In this document: in pieces, positions 52,062-61,431 of the stretch
How the letters are laid out: the number at the start of each line of letters is the position of its first letter
Numbering within the stretch: position 1 is the stretch's first letter
Origin: Acidovorax sp. GBBC 1281
GTDB taxonomy: Bacteria; Pseudomonadota; Gammaproteobacteria; Burkholderiales; Burkholderiaceae_C
DNA length: 64,000 bases
Assembly (NCBI RefSeq): GCF_028473645.1
Contig: NZ_CP097269.1
Coordinates: 5,045,501 to 5,109,500 of the forward strand
Direction: 5' to 3'
Program-made: the position numbers and the translations under genes
The notes under the pieces: generated by a model
Database searches by the model: none
Told to the model about the DNA's origin: nothing
What the model saw: the letters and a program-made list of their open reading frames with translations, nothing else

Positions 52062-53141
52062 ATGAACGCCTCGACCCTTTTTCGACTCGCCAAGAAATCC
52101 TGCCAGGCCTGGCTCGACGACTACGCCCCCAGCATGGGGGCCGCCATCTCGTACTACACCGCGTTCTCCATTGCGCCGCTGCTCGTCATCGTGATCTCCA
52201 TCGCCGGTGCCGTGTTCGGACAGGACGCCGTGCGCGGGACCATCGAAGGACAGATCTCCGGCCTGGTGGGGCGCGACGGAGCGCTCGCCATCCAGGGCCT
52301 GATCAAGAGCGCCCGCGAGCCCACAGAAGGCATCATCGCCAGCACCATCAGCCTGGTGCTGCTGGGCATCGGCGCGACCACGGTGTTCGGCGAGATCCAG
52401 AGCGCGCTCGACCGCATCTGGCACGTGCCGGAGCCCGCCAAGCCGAGCGGCATCTGGGGCTTGCTGCGCGCGCGCTTCTTGTCGTTCGGGCTGATCCTCG
52501 GCCTGGCCTTCCTGCTCATGGCCTCGCTCACCGTCAGCGCCGCGGTGGCGGCGGCGGGCACGTGGCTCGGCGCCCTGATGCCGGGCTGGGAGTTGATGCT
52601 GATGGGCATCAACACCTTGCTGTCGATGAGCATCAGCTGCGTGCTGTTCGCGATGATCTTCAAGTTCATGCCCTCGGTGCCGATCGCCTGGCGCGACGTG
52701 TGGGTGGGCGCCGCGGTGACCGCCGTGCTGTTCGAGGTGGGCAAGGTGCTGATCGGCCTGTATGTGGGCAAGGCGGGCCTGAGCTCGACCTATGCCGCCG
52801 CCGGCGCCATCGCGGTGGTGCTGATCTGGGTGTATTACGCCGCGCAGATCTTCCTGCTGGGCGCGGAATTCACCAAGGTGTACGCGGCCGAGCACGGCTC
52901 GCATGCCGCCGCCCCCGAGACCTTGCTCGACCCGGTCGAGCCCCGCAAGGGCGGGGCCGATGCCAACTCGGCGCTCACGCCCGTCACGCCTTTGCCCGCG
53001 CCCGCCATGCAAGCGGCTCCGGCAGCGCCCTTGTCCACCGGCGCCCTGGCCACCACCGTGGCCCTGCTGGCCGCGCGCGTGGCGCTGTCGTTGTGGCTGG
53101 AGCGGCGTGAAAAGCGCGATGCGTTGCGAAGGCGCCGCTGA
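52062..53141 (+). CDS. YihY/BrkB family membrane protein
   Basis: A 359-aa inner-membrane protein of the YihY (virulence factor BrkB / putative ribonuclease BN) family; RNase activity was disproved for relatives. The family segments are present: YAPSMGAAISYYTAFSIAPL, QISGLVGRDGALAIQGLI, FGEIQSALDRIWHVPE, FMPSVPIAWRDVWVGAAVTA and TYAAAGAIAVVLIWVYYAAQ. There are six membrane helices, then a polar C-terminal tail of about 60 residues with an extra hydrophobic stretch (GALATTVALLAARVALSLWL). The ATG at 52062 is the natural start. Confidence 0.9.
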   Translation: MNASTLFRLAKKSCQAWLDDYAPSMGAAISYYTAFSIAPLLVIVISIAGAVFGQDAVRGTIEGQISGLVGRDGALAIQGLIKSAREPTEGIIASTISLVLLGIGATTVFGEIQSALDRIWHVPEPAKPSGIWGLLRARFLSFGLILGLAFLLMASLTVSAAVAAAGTWLGALMPGWELMLMGINTLLSMSISCVLFAMIFKFMPSVPIAWRDVWVGAAVTAVLFEVGKVLIGLYVGKAGLSSTYAAAGAIAVVLIWVYYAAQIFLLGAEFTKVYAAEHGSHAAAPETLLDPVEPRKGGADANSALTPVTPLPAPAMQAAPAAPLSTGALATTVALLAARVALSLWLERREKRDALRRRR

Positions 53142-53227
53142 TGCGGAGATAACGCCGGACGCGAATCGGAAGGAATGAAAAAAGAGGGAGAACCCAGTGC
53201 GTTGTCCGGCACTGCGGCGATCATCGA

Positions 53228-53303
53228 TGGTGCGGCTGGCGGGGATCGAACCCACGACCCTTGGCTTCGGAGGCCAATACTCTATCCACTGAGCTACAGC
53301 CGC
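53228..53303 (-). tRNA. tRNA-Arg, anticodon CCG
   Basis: The minus strand folds into a complete cloverleaf: acceptor GCGGCTG/CAGCCGC, D-arm with TAGCTCAGTGGATAGAG, anticodon stem TTGGC/GCCAA with loop CTCCGAA (anticodon CCG, reads CGG), and T-arm GTCGTGGGTTCGATCCCCGC. Discriminator A and an encoded CCA (53228-53230) complete it. Confidence 0.96.
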
Positions 53304-53336
53304 ACAGCGGGCCATTGCGGCCCGATCAGTCGGCGA

Positions 53337-54029
53337 TTATGGCACGGCCCTCGCAGCGTGTGGGCACACGTCCCGCAAAGAGCAGTCCTGCAGCCAGTCC
53401 GGCAGCGGGGGCAGCTCCAGCCCCAGCCCGCGCAGGTAGGCGTCCACCGAGGCACGGCCGGTCGCCGGGAGGTCGAAATTGGCGCGGTTCAGGATCCAGC
53501 CCTGCAGCAACCCTTCGAAGATCGCCTGCAAGGCGATGGCCGCGATCTGCGGGGGCATGGGCAGCTGCACTTTCTGGCTTTCGGCGGCCAGGCGCAGGTC
53601 GTTGGCGAGCTGCTCGCGGAAGGCGCCGCAGGCGGCGATGTGCCGGTCGCGCACGCCTGCCAGTTCCTCGACGTATTCCACCCGGAAGAAAGCGATCTCG
53701 AAGACGCGCTGCATGCGCTGGTCCTGCGCCAGGTTGCGCAGCACCAGGTCGATCACGCCGCGCATGCGCTGCAGCGGCGCCATGTCTTCGTTGCTCTCGC
53801 ATTCGCCGTTGGCGCGCTCCGACGGCAAGGTGACGCGCTCCATCATCGCGTTGAACAGATCGACCTTGTCCTTGAAATGCCAGTAGATGGCGCCCCGCGT
53901 GGCACCGGCGGCCTGCGCGATCTCATTGAGCGACGCGTGCGACACACCCTTCTGGTAAAAGACCTGCTCGGCCGCATCCAGCAAACTATTGCGTGTCGCA
54001 ACGGCGTCTTCTTTGGTGCGTCGGGCCAT
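53337..54029 (-). CDS. TetR/AcrR-family repressor of the RND pump
   Basis: A 230-aa repressor of the AcrR/TtgR type. The helix-turn-helix is at about residues 10-57 (LLDAAEQVFYQKGVSHASLN, EIAQAAGATRGAIYWHFKDK), with YWHFKDK the characteristic end of the DNA-binding domain. The helical C-terminal domain is presumed to bind pump substrates. It is divergent from the RND operon and the operator between them covers both promoters, so it should repress both itself and the pump. The ATG complement at 54027-54029 is chosen; GGAG lies about ten bases upstream. Confidence 0.93.
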   Translation of the reverse strand: MARRTKEDAVATRNSLLDAAEQVFYQKGVSHASLNEIAQAAGATRGAIYWHFKDKVDLFNAMMERVTLPSERANGECESNEDMAPLQRMRGVIDLVLRNLAQDQRMQRVFEIAFFRVEYVEELAGVRDRHIAACGAFREQLANDLRLAAESQKVQLPMPPQIAAIALQAIFEGLLQGWILNRANFDLPATGRASVDAYLRGLGLELPPLPDWLQDCSLRDVCPHAARAVP

Positions 54030-54115
54030 GGGGCATGTCTCCTTTTGTGTTCGATGTCCGCGTTTTTCTGGCATTGCCTACCCCGTGGAAAGGACGGCGC
54101 CAGCGCTCCGCAGCA

Positions 54116-54143
54116 ATTATACATTCATGTTTGTATGTATAAT
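54116..54143. promoter_or_regulatory. AcrR/TtgR-type operator and overlapping divergent promoters
   Basis: ATTATACAT and ATGTATAAT form perfect 9-base arms around ten bases (54116-54124, 54135-54143). TATAAT occurs on the plus strand at 54138-54143 and on the minus strand (complement of ATTATA, 54116-54121), so the operator contains the -10 boxes of both divergent promoters. Confidence 0.85.
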
Positions 54144-54244
54144 CGCGCACCGAATTCAAGGGCCATCTGCGTGGTTGATGCCGATCAAAGACATCTCCGT
54201 GCCTGCATGGCCTTTTCAATCAGCGCATTTCCGGAAGGACTTTC

Positions 54245-55534
54245 ATGCCTCGCCTCAGTGACGATCTTGGCGTTTCCGCTGCCGCCCTCCACCCCGCACG
54301 CCGGGTCGTGGCCCTTTGCCTCAGCCTGGTCGCCGCCACCGTCCTGGTGGCCTGCGGCAAGAGCGAAGCCCCGGCCCAGGCCGGTGGCGGTGCACCTCCC
54401 CCGCCCCAGGTGGGCGTGGTCACCGTGGCGCCCGGCGACGTGGGCCTCGTGACCGAGCTGCCCGGCCGGCTGGAAGCCTCCCGCGTCGCCGAAGTGCGTG
54501 CACGGGCCGCGGGCATCCTGCAAAAACGCCTCTTCACCGAAGGCAGCGACGTGAAGGCCGGGCAGAAGCTCTTCGCCATCGACGACGCGCCCTACCGGGC
54601 TTCGCTGGAAAGCGCCCGGGCGAGCGTGGCGCAGGCCGATGCCAACGTGGCCCAGACCCGCGCGCTGGCCGAGCGCTACAAGCCGCTCGTGGCCGTCAAC
54701 GCAATCAGCAAGCAGGAATACGACAACGCCGTCGCCTCGCAAAAGACCGCCGAAGCCAACCTCGCCGCCGCCCGCGCCTCCGTGACCACGGCGCAGATCA
54801 ACGTGGGCTACGCGGCCGTGACCGCCCCCATTTCCGGCCGCATCGGCCGTGCGCTGGTGACCGAAGGCGCGCTGGTGGGCCAGGGCTCGGCCACCGAGCT
54901 GGCGGTCATCCAGCAGATCGACCCGCTGTACGTGAACTTCACGCAGTCCGCCTCCGAAGCACTCAAGCTCAAGGCGGGCCTGGCCAGCGGCAAGTACAAG
55001 CAGGCCGGCAAGGGCTCGGCCAGCGTGAGCGTCGTGCTGGAAGACGGCAGCCTCTATCCCCAGACCGGCAAGCTGCTCTTCACCGACCTGACGGTGGACC
55101 CGACCAGCGGCCAGGTCACGTTGCGCGCCGAGATCCCCAACACCGATCGCCAGCTGCTCCCGGGGCTCTACGTGCGCGTGCGCCTGGAGCAGGCCCAGGT
55201 GGCCGGCGGCGTGCTGCTGCCGCAGCAGGCCGTGACCCGCTCCGCCAAGGGCGACACCGTGATGGTGGTGGGCGCGGACAACCACCTCACGCCGCGCCCC
55301 ATCAAGCTCGGGCCGGCCCAGGGCACGAACTGGGTGGTGCTCGAAGGCCTGCAGACGGGCGAGAAGGTCATGGTGGACGGCTTCCAGAAGCTGCCGCGCG
55401 GCAAGCCCGGCGATCCGATCGTGGTGCAGCCCGTGGCCTGGCAGGCCGGCGGCGCTGGCGCCGCGGCGCCCAGTGCGCCCGCCTCTGCGGCGGCTCCCGC
55501 TGCGTCCGCCGCTTCCGCTCCGGCCAAGCCATAA
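54245..55534 (+). CDS. RND efflux periplasmic adaptor (AcrA/MexA-like)
   Basis: A 429-aa membrane fusion lipoprotein linking the RND pump to the outer-membrane channel. The signal and lipobox are LSLVAATVLVACG (Cys37). The barrel-sandwich and hairpin regions read ELPGRLEASRVAEVRARAAG, FTEGSDVKAGQKLFAIDDAP and RYKPLVAVNAISKQEYDNAV; the lipoyl and beta-barrel parts YAAVTAPISGRIGRALVTEG and LLPGLYVRVRLEQAQVAGGV follow. The Ala-rich C-terminal tail is lineage-specific. It begins the pump operon and is followed by the permease after 15 bases. Confidence 0.94.
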   Translation: MPRLSDDLGVSAAALHPARRVVALCLSLVAATVLVACGKSEAPAQAGGGAPPPPQVGVVTVAPGDVGLVTELPGRLEASRVAEVRARAAGILQKRLFTEGSDVKAGQKLFAIDDAPYRASLESARASVAQADANVAQTRALAERYKPLVAVNAISKQEYDNAVASQKTAEANLAAARASVTTAQINVGYAAVTAPISGRIGRALVTEGALVGQGSATELAVIQQIDPLYVNFTQSASEALKLKAGLASGKYKQAGKGSASVSVVLEDGSLYPQTGKLLFTDLTVDPTSGQVTLRAEIPNTDRQLLPGLYVRVRLEQAQVAGGVLLPQQAVTRSAKGDTVMVVGADNHLTPRPIKLGPAQGTNWVVLEGLQTGEKVMVDGFQKLPRGKPGDPIVVQPVAWQAGGAGAAAPSAPASAAAPAASAASAPAKP

Positions 55535-55549
55535 GAAGGAGCGCGGCAC

Positions 55550-58500
55550 ATGGCCAAGTTCTTCATCGAGCGCCCCATCTTCGCGTGGGTGATCACCATT
55601 TTCATCATCGTGATGGGGGCCATCTCCATCACGCGGCTGCCGATCGCGCAGTACCCCGCCGTCGCGCCGCCGACCATCCAGGTGTCGGTGGCCTACCCTG
55701 GCGCCAACGCCCAGACGCTGGAGGACAGCGTGCTGGCCGTCATCGAGCGCGAGATGAACGGTGCGAGCGGCCTGGCCTACGTCGAGACGACCAGCCAGGC
55801 CAACGGCACCGGCAGCATCGTGCTGAGCTTCGAGCCCGGCACCAATGCCGACCTCGCGCAGGTGGACGTGCAAAACCGGCTTTCGCGCGCCACGCCGCGG
55901 CTGCCGAGCGCCGTGACCCAGCAGGGCGTGCGCGTGGAGCAGTCGCGCTCCAACTTCCTGATGTTCGCCATGCTCACGACGGAAAGCCCCGACGTGAGCA
56001 TCGAGGCGCTGAACGACTACGCGGCGCGCAACGTGGTTCCCGAACTGCAGCGCGTGGCCGGCGTGGGCACGCTCACGCAGTTCGGCTCGGAACGCGCCAT
56101 GCGGATCTGGGTGGACCCGGCCAAGCTCAAGGGCTTCAACCTGTCGCTCGACCAGGTCAACGCCGCCATCCGCGCGCAGAACGCGCAGGTGTCCGCCGGT
56201 AACCTGGGCGATCTGCCGGCCGAGACGGGCCAGCCCGTGGCGGCCACCATCGTGGTGCAGGGTCAGCTGTCGTCGGCCGAAGAGTTCGGCCGCATCGTGC
56301 TGCGCGCCAACACGGACGGCTCGGCTGTCCGCCTCAAGGACGTGGCCCGCATCGAACTGGGCTCGCAGAGCTACAACACCAGCGCGCGCCTGAACGGCAA
56401 GGACGCCGTGGGCCTGGGCGTGCAGCCCACGCCGTCCGCGAATGCCCTGGCCACGGCCAAGGCGGTGAAGGCCAAGCTGGAAGAGCTCAAGAAGTTCTTC
56501 CCGCAGGGCGTGAACTACGTGGTGCCGTACGACACCTCCAAGTTCGTGTCCGTCTCGATCGAGAAAGTGGTGCACACGCTGATCGAAGCCGTGGTGCTGG
56601 TGTTCATCGTGATGTTCCTGTTCCTGCAGAACTTCCGCTACACCATCATCCCGACCATCGTGGTGCCGGTGGCGCTGCTGGGTACCTTCGGCGTGCTGAT
56701 GGCCATGGGCTTTTCGATCAACGTGCTGACCATGTTCGGCATGGTGCTGGTGATCGGGATCGTGGTGGACGATGCCATCGTGGTGGTGGAGAACGTCGAA
56801 CGGATCATGGCCGAGGAAGGCCTGCCGCCGCTGCAGGCCACCCGCAAGGCCATGGGGCAGATCTCGGGCGCCGTGATCGGCGTGACCGTGGTGCTGATCT
56901 CGGTGTTCGTGCCGCTGGCGTTCTTCGCCGGCTCCACCGGCAACATCTACCGCCAGTTCGCGGCCACGATGGCCACGTCGATCGCCTTCTCGGCATTCCT
57001 CGCGCTGTCGCTCACGCCGGCCTTGTGCGCCACGCTGCTCAAGCCGATCGATCCCGAGCACCACGCCGAGAAGAAAGGCTTCTTCGGCTGGTTCAACCGT
57101 TCGTTCAAGAACGCCACGCACGGCTATGAAAGCGGCCTGAGCAAGATGCTGCGCCGCGGCGGCCGCATGATGATCGTGTACCTCGCGCTGATCGGCACGG
57201 TGGCGGTGGTGTTCATGCGCCTGCCGACCTCGTTCCTGCCCAACGAAGACCAGGGCTACATCATCACCAACGTGCAGCTGCCGCCCGGCGCCGCACAGTC
57301 GCGGACCAGCGAAGTGCTCAAGCAGGTCGAAGGCTACATGCTCAAGCAGCCCGAGGTCGAGAACATCGTGACCGTGGCGGGCTTCTCGTTCTCCGGCCAG
57401 GGCCAGAACGCGGGCCTGGCCTTCGTGATCCTGAAGGACTGGAGCGAGCGCTCCGGCGCAGAGCATGCGGCCTCGGCCGTGGCCGGCCGCGCCTTCGGTG
57501 CCCTCTCGGGCATCCGCGATGCCTTCATCTTCGCGCTGAGCCCGCCGCCCATTCCCGAACTGGGCACGGGCACCGGCTTCAACTTCCGGCTGCAGGACCG
57601 CGCGGGCCAGGGGCACGAAGCGCTGCTGGGGGCACGCAACCAGCTGCTCGGCATGGCCGGGCAGAGCAAGGTCCTCGCGGGCGTACGTCCCGACGGCATG
57701 GAAGATGCGCCGCAGATGCAGATCGACATCGACCGCGACAAGGCCAACGCCCTGGGCATCGGCTTCGACAGCATCAGCTCGGCGCTCTCGACCGCGCTGG
57801 GTTCAAGCTACATCAACGACTTCCCGAACAAGGGCCGCCTGCAGCGCGTCGTGGTGCAAGCCGACGCGGCGGCGCGGATGCGACCGGAATCGGTGCTGGA
57901 CCTGCCGGTCGTGAACAGCCAGGGCCAGACGGTGCCGCTGTCGACCTTCGCAACGACGCGCTGGATCACGGGCGCGATGCAGACGGTGCGCTACAACGGC
58001 TACCCGTCCATCAAGATCGCCGGCGATGCCGGTCCCGGCTTCACCACCGGCGATGCGATGAACGAGATGGAGCGCCTGGCCGGCCAATTGCCGCCCGGCT
58101 TCGGCTTCGAGTGGACGGGCCAGTCCCGCGAGGAAAAGCTCGCCGGCTCCCAGGCGATGATCCTCTACGCCTTCTCGCTGCTGGCGGTGTTCCTGTGCCT
58201 GGCCGCTCTGTATGAAAGCTGGACGATTCCCGTGTCGGTGCTGCTGGTGGTGCCGCTGGGCGTGCTCGGCGTGCTGCTGGCCACGCTGATGCGCGGGATG
58301 TCGAACGACGTGTACTTCCAGATCGGCCTGGTGACCATCATCGGCCTGTCGGCGAAGAACGCGATCCTGATCGTGGAGTTCGCCAAGGACCTTCAGGCCG
58401 AGGGCAAGAGCGCACTGGAGGCCGCCCTCGAAGCCGCCCACCTGCGTTTCCGGCCGATCATCATGACCTCGCTGGCATTCACGCTGGGCGTGGTGCCGCT

Positions 58501-58708
58501 GTTCATCGCCTCGGGCGCCAGCTCGGCCAGCCAGCGTGCCATCGGTACCGGCGTGATCGGCGGAATGATCACCGGCACCGTGCTGGCCGTGGTCTTCGTG
58601 CCCGTGTTCTTCGTGCTGGTGCGCACCTTCTTCAAGGGCAGCAAGCGCCAGCAGGAGCACGACGCCAAGCAGGTCCAGCACCGCCATGCCACGGAAAACC
58701 TTGAATGA
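55550..58708 (+). CDS. RND efflux transporter permease (AcrB/MexB-like, HAE1)
   Basis: A 1052-aa proton-driven multidrug pump of the inner membrane with 12 transmembrane helices and two large periplasmic loops. It starts MAKFFIERPIFAWVITIFII, the HAE1 signature. Helix 4 carries the proton-relay Asp pair in GIVVDDAIVVVENVERIMAE, and QISGAVIGVTVVLISVFVPL and FLPNEDQGYIITNVQLPPGA follow. The relay Lys region is in GLSAKNAILIVEFAKDLQAE. The length matches AcrB (1049). The next gene overlaps by four bases. Relatives export antibiotics, solvents and plant phenolics. Confidence 0.96.
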   Translation: MAKFFIERPIFAWVITIFIIVMGAISITRLPIAQYPAVAPPTIQVSVAYPGANAQTLEDSVLAVIEREMNGASGLAYVETTSQANGTGSIVLSFEPGTNADLAQVDVQNRLSRATPRLPSAVTQQGVRVEQSRSNFLMFAMLTTESPDVSIEALNDYAARNVVPELQRVAGVGTLTQFGSERAMRIWVDPAKLKGFNLSLDQVNAAIRAQNAQVSAGNLGDLPAETGQPVAATIVVQGQLSSAEEFGRIVLRANTDGSAVRLKDVARIELGSQSYNTSARLNGKDAVGLGVQPTPSANALATAKAVKAKLEELKKFFPQGVNYVVPYDTSKFVSVSIEKVVHTLIEAVVLVFIVMFLFLQNFRYTIIPTIVVPVALLGTFGVLMAMGFSINVLTMFGMVLVIGIVVDDAIVVVENVERIMAEEGLPPLQATRKAMGQISGAVIGVTVVLISVFVPLAFFAGSTGNIYRQFAATMATSIAFSAFLALSLTPALCATLLKPIDPEHHAEKKGFFGWFNRSFKNATHGYESGLSKMLRRGGRMMIVYLALIGTVAVVFMRLPTSFLPNEDQGYIITNVQLPPGAAQSRTSEVLKQVEGYMLKQPEVENIVTVAGFSFSGQGQNAGLAFVILKDWSERSGAEHAASAVAGRAFGALSGIRDAFIFALSPPPIPELGTGTGFNFRLQDRAGQGHEALLGARNQLLGMAGQSKVLAGVRPDGMEDAPQMQIDIDRDKANALGIGFDSISSALSTALGSSYINDFPNKGRLQRVVVQADAAARMRPESVLDLPVVNSQGQTVPLSTFATTRWITGAMQTVRYNGYPSIKIAGDAGPGFTTGDAMNEMERLAGQLPPGFGFEWTGQSREEKLAGSQAMILYAFSLLAVFLCLAALYESWTIPVSVLLVVPLGVLGVLLATLMRGMSNDVYFQIGLVTIIGLSAKNAILIVEFAKDLQAEGKSALEAALEAAHLRFRPIIMTSLAFTLGVVPLFIASGASSASQRAIGTGVIGGMITGTVLAVVFVPVFFVLVRTFFKGSKRQQEHDAKQVQHRHATENLE

Positions 58709-60195
58709 CGACCGATCCGCTGGAGACCCCCATGCCCCATCCCTCGTCCCTGCGCGCTAGTGCGCGCATCGCACGCCCCCTGCTGAGCGTGGTGGCTGCC
58801 GCTGCCGTGCTGGCGGGCTGCAGCTTCATCCCGACCTACGAGCGGCCCGCCGCTCCGGTGCCGCAGGCGTTCCCCAACGCCGCAGCCGCCGGCGGCGCCG
58901 AAACGGCCAAGGCCGCCGCGGACATCGACTGGAAGGAATACTTCGCCGATGCACGCCTGCAGACGCTAATCGCCATCGCGCTGGAAAACAACCGCGACCT
59001 GCGCGTGGCCGCGCTCAACATCGAGCAGGCCCGCGCGCAGTTCCAGATCCAGCGCGCCGGCCAGTTCCCCACGGTGAACGCCGCCGTCAACGCGACGCGC
59101 CAGCCCGATACGACCACGCGTTCGTATGCCAACAGCTACCAGGTCGGCCTGGCGGTTTCGGCCTGGGAAATCGACTTCTTCGGGCGCATCGCCGCCTTGA
59201 AGGAACAGGCCCTGGCGCAGTATTTCGCCACCGAGGAGGCCCGCCGGTCCACCCAGCTGAGCCTGGTGTCGTCCGTCGCCACCGCCTGGTTCAACCTGCT
59301 GGCCGACGAGGAACTGCTCGACATTTCCCGCCGCACGCTGGGCACGCGCGAAGAGTCAGTCAAGCTGACGCGGCTGCGCCTGGAAAACGGCGTGAGTTCC
59401 GAGCTGGACAACAGCCAGGCCGAAGGCCTGGCGCAGGCCGCCCGCGCCACCTATGCGCAGCAGCGGCGCCAGCGCATGCAGGACGAGAACGCCCTGGCCC
59501 TGCTGCTGGGCCAGCCCCTGCCGCAGGACATCCGTGACAGCCTGGGCACCACGGTCTCGCGCCTGGCCGACGCCCCGGCCATGCCGGCGCTGCCGGCGGG
59601 CCTGCCGTCCGACCTGCTCACGCGGCGCCCCGACATCCGCCAGGCCGAGCAGCAGCTGATTGCCGCCAATGCGAACATCGGCGCGGCGCGCGCAGCGTTC
59701 TTCCCGCGCATCTCGCTGACCGCGAGCGTGGGCACGGCGAGCAACGAACTGTCGGGCCTGTTCAAGAGCGGCTCCTGGGCCTTCTCGCTGGCGCCGCAGG
59801 CGGCGCTGCCGATCTTCGATGCCGGGCGCAACCAGGCCACGCTCGAATCGGCGCGGGCCGCACGCTCCATCTCGGTGGCGCAGTACGAGAAGTCCATCCA
59901 GACCGCCTTCCGCGAAGTGTCCGATGCCCTCGCGGGCCAGGCCACCCTCGGAGAGCAGTTGGCGGCGCAGCGCGCCCAGGCGGATGCGGACGCCAAGCGC
60001 CTGCAGCTGTCGGACCTGCGCTACCGCAACGGCGTGTCCAGCTACCTCGATCTGCTGGATGCCCAGCGCTCGCTGTTCACCTCCGAGCAACTCGTGGTGC
60101 AGACGCGGCTCATCCAGCTGCAAAACCAGATCACCCTGTACAAGGTGCTGGGCGGCGGCTGGACGCCGCAGGACGAGCGCGCCTCGGGCTCCTGA
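58705..60195 (+). CDS. Outer-membrane efflux lipoprotein (NodT/OprM type)
   Basis: A 496-aa TolC-superfamily channel that completes the tripartite pump. The lipobox is AAAVLAGCSFIP (Cys39). There are two OEP repeats: the first with LENNRDLRVAALNIEQARAQ and the second with DIRQAEQQLIAANANIGAAR. Both are followed by the amphipathic helix/strand pattern, and the end LSDLRYRNGVSSYLDLLDAQ is characteristic. The ATG at 58705 overlaps the permease stop; an in-frame ATG at 58732 gives the more usual short leader. Confidence 0.94.
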   Translation: MTTDPLETPMPHPSSLRASARIARPLLSVVAAAAVLAGCSFIPTYERPAAPVPQAFPNAAAAGGAETAKAAADIDWKEYFADARLQTLIAIALENNRDLRVAALNIEQARAQFQIQRAGQFPTVNAAVNATRQPDTTTRSYANSYQVGLAVSAWEIDFFGRIAALKEQALAQYFATEEARRSTQLSLVSSVATAWFNLLADEELLDISRRTLGTREESVKLTRLRLENGVSSELDNSQAEGLAQAARATYAQQRRQRMQDENALALLLGQPLPQDIRDSLGTTVSRLADAPAMPALPAGLPSDLLTRRPDIRQAEQQLIAANANIGAARAAFFPRISLTASVGTASNELSGLFKSGSWAFSLAPQAALPIFDAGRNQATLESARAARSISVAQYEKSIQTAFREVSDALAGQATLGEQLAAQRAQADADAKRLQLSDLRYRNGVSSYLDLLDAQRSLFTSEQLVVQTRLIQLQNQITLYKVLGGGWTPQDERASGS

Positions 60196-60266
60196 TCCCG
60201 CCCCCCCCCGCAAAGCGGCTTCGGGCACGCACTGGGGTGCGGCTTTATCCGCCAGACCGGGCCCCG

Positions 60267-60308
60267 CGCCCTGCAAGGAAAACCTTCCTTGCAGGGCGTT
60301 TTTATTTT
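60267..60308 (+). terminator. Rho-independent terminator of the RND operon
   Basis: A perfect 14-bp stem (60267-60280 with 60285-60298), loop AACC, followed by TTTTTATTTT. It is the strongest terminator in the window. Confidence 0.95.
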
Positions 60309-60420
60309 CAGGGCGCGACGATGCGTCGGCGTGGTGCCACCTGCCTACAAGGGCGATCCGCACAGCCGCCACCCCAATGCCGACCGCCAGTTCTTGATGC
60401 AGCGCAAACGCCAGGAAAAG

Positions 60421-60466
60421 CCGGCCGTTTTCCCTAACGGCCGGCCCCGGGGAGCCTTCCTATAAT
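60421..60466 (+). promoter_or_regulatory. Promoter of the cytochrome gene with hairpin over the -35 region
   Basis: TATAAT at 60461-60466 is a perfect -10 box 43 bases before the start codon. At the -35 position there is no TTGACA; instead the 9-bp inverted repeat CCGGCCGTT/AACGGCCGG (60421-60429 and 60436-60444) occupies it, perhaps an operator. The rest of the gap (60309-60420) holds nothing recognisable. Confidence 0.55.
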
Positions 60467-60508
60467 CAGCGGCTGGTTTCATCAAGCCCCCGATACATAG
60501 AGGACGTC

Positions 60509-61405
60509 ATGAGCGACACCCCCCACGAAGAAGCGCACACCGGCCCCATCAAGAATCCCAAGCAACTGCTGTTGACGGTCTTCTTTTCGTTTGTGGTCCC
60601 GATCTTCGCCATCATCGGGCTCGTGATGTACGTGACCTCGGGCACCAAGCCGGCCGATGGCGCCGCGAACCCCGAGCGGGCGCTGGCGGAACGCATCCAG
60701 AAGGTGGGCATGGTGGAAGTGCGCGATGCCAACCGCCCCCTGCGCCCCGGCGAGGAAGTCTTCAAGGGCCAGTGCGCCGCCTGCCATGCCACGGGCGCAG
60801 CAGGCGCCCCCAAGCTGGGTGACGCCGCGGCCTGGGGCCCGCGCATCAAGACCGGGTTCGAGGCGCTGGTGCATTCCGCCCTCGCCGGCAAGGGCGCGAT
60901 GGCCCCGCAAGGCGGCGGCGACTTCAATGACACCGAGATCGCGCGCGGCGTGGCCTACATGGCCAACGCGGCCGGCGCCAAGTTCGAAGAGCCTGCTGCC
61001 CCCGCAGCCGCAGGGGCCTCCGGTGCCGCCGCCGGGGCTTCCGACGCCGCTGCGGCCCCCACGGCGGCTGCAGCGCCCGCTTCCGCTGCACAGGCCACTG
61101 CGGCCGCGGCACCGGCTACGGCCGCGGCGCCTGCCGCCGCCCCCACGGCAACGGCCGCTGCCGGCGCTGGCGCTGGCGAAGCCCTGTACAAGCAGGCGTG
61201 CCAGGTCTGCCATGCCGCCGGCATCGCCGGTGCGCCCAAGTTCGGCGACAAGGCCGCCTGGGCCGAGCGCCTGAAGGACGGCATCGACGGCATGACCCGC
61301 ATCGCCATTGCAGGCAAGGGTGCCATGCCGCCCCGCGGCGGCACGCAGGCGTCGGACGCGGACATCCATGCGGCGGTCGAGTTCATGGCCAACGCGGCCA
61401 AGTAA
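60509..61405 (+). CDS. Membrane-anchored dihaem cytochrome c (c5-type)
   Basis: A 298-aa c-type cytochrome. An uncleaved signal-anchor helix (QLLLTVFFSFVVPIFAIIGL) follows a 20-residue cytoplasmic N-terminus. Two cytochrome-c5-like domains each have one haem site: CAACH near residue 90 and CQVCH near 230. Each also has the same downstream ligand motif AGKGAMAPQGG or AGKGAMPPRGG with the axial Met. A 60-residue Ala-rich linker joins them. It probably carries electrons in the periplasm, for example to a terminal oxidase. A terminator follows. Confidence 0.92.
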   Translation: MSDTPHEEAHTGPIKNPKQLLLTVFFSFVVPIFAIIGLVMYVTSGTKPADGAANPERALAERIQKVGMVEVRDANRPLRPGEEVFKGQCAACHATGAAGAPKLGDAAAWGPRIKTGFEALVHSALAGKGAMAPQGGGDFNDTEIARGVAYMANAAGAKFEEPAAPAAAGASGAAAGASDAAAAPTAAAAPASAAQATAAAAPATAAAPAAAPTATAAAGAGAGEALYKQACQVCHAAGIAGAPKFGDKAAWAERLKDGIDGMTRIAIAGKGAMPPRGGTQASDADIHAAVEFMANAAK

Positions 61406-61431
61406 GACGAGGCACCCTCCCCCCAGCAAAA

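Noticed and set aside
54185..57616. Long minus-strand open frame (1143 codons) opposite the RND genes
   Set aside because: It is the antisense shadow of two strongly conserved genes in high-GC DNA, rich in His/Arg/Gly with no domain pattern.
60199..60210. Run of C after the outer-membrane channel gene as a phase-variable tract
   Set aside because: It lies after the stop codon and before the terminator, so slippage would have no coding effect.
60332..60466. Short open frame after the RND operon
   Set aside because: It reads through the cytochrome promoter and terminator-proximal sequence, has no ribosome-binding site and ends inside TATAAT.
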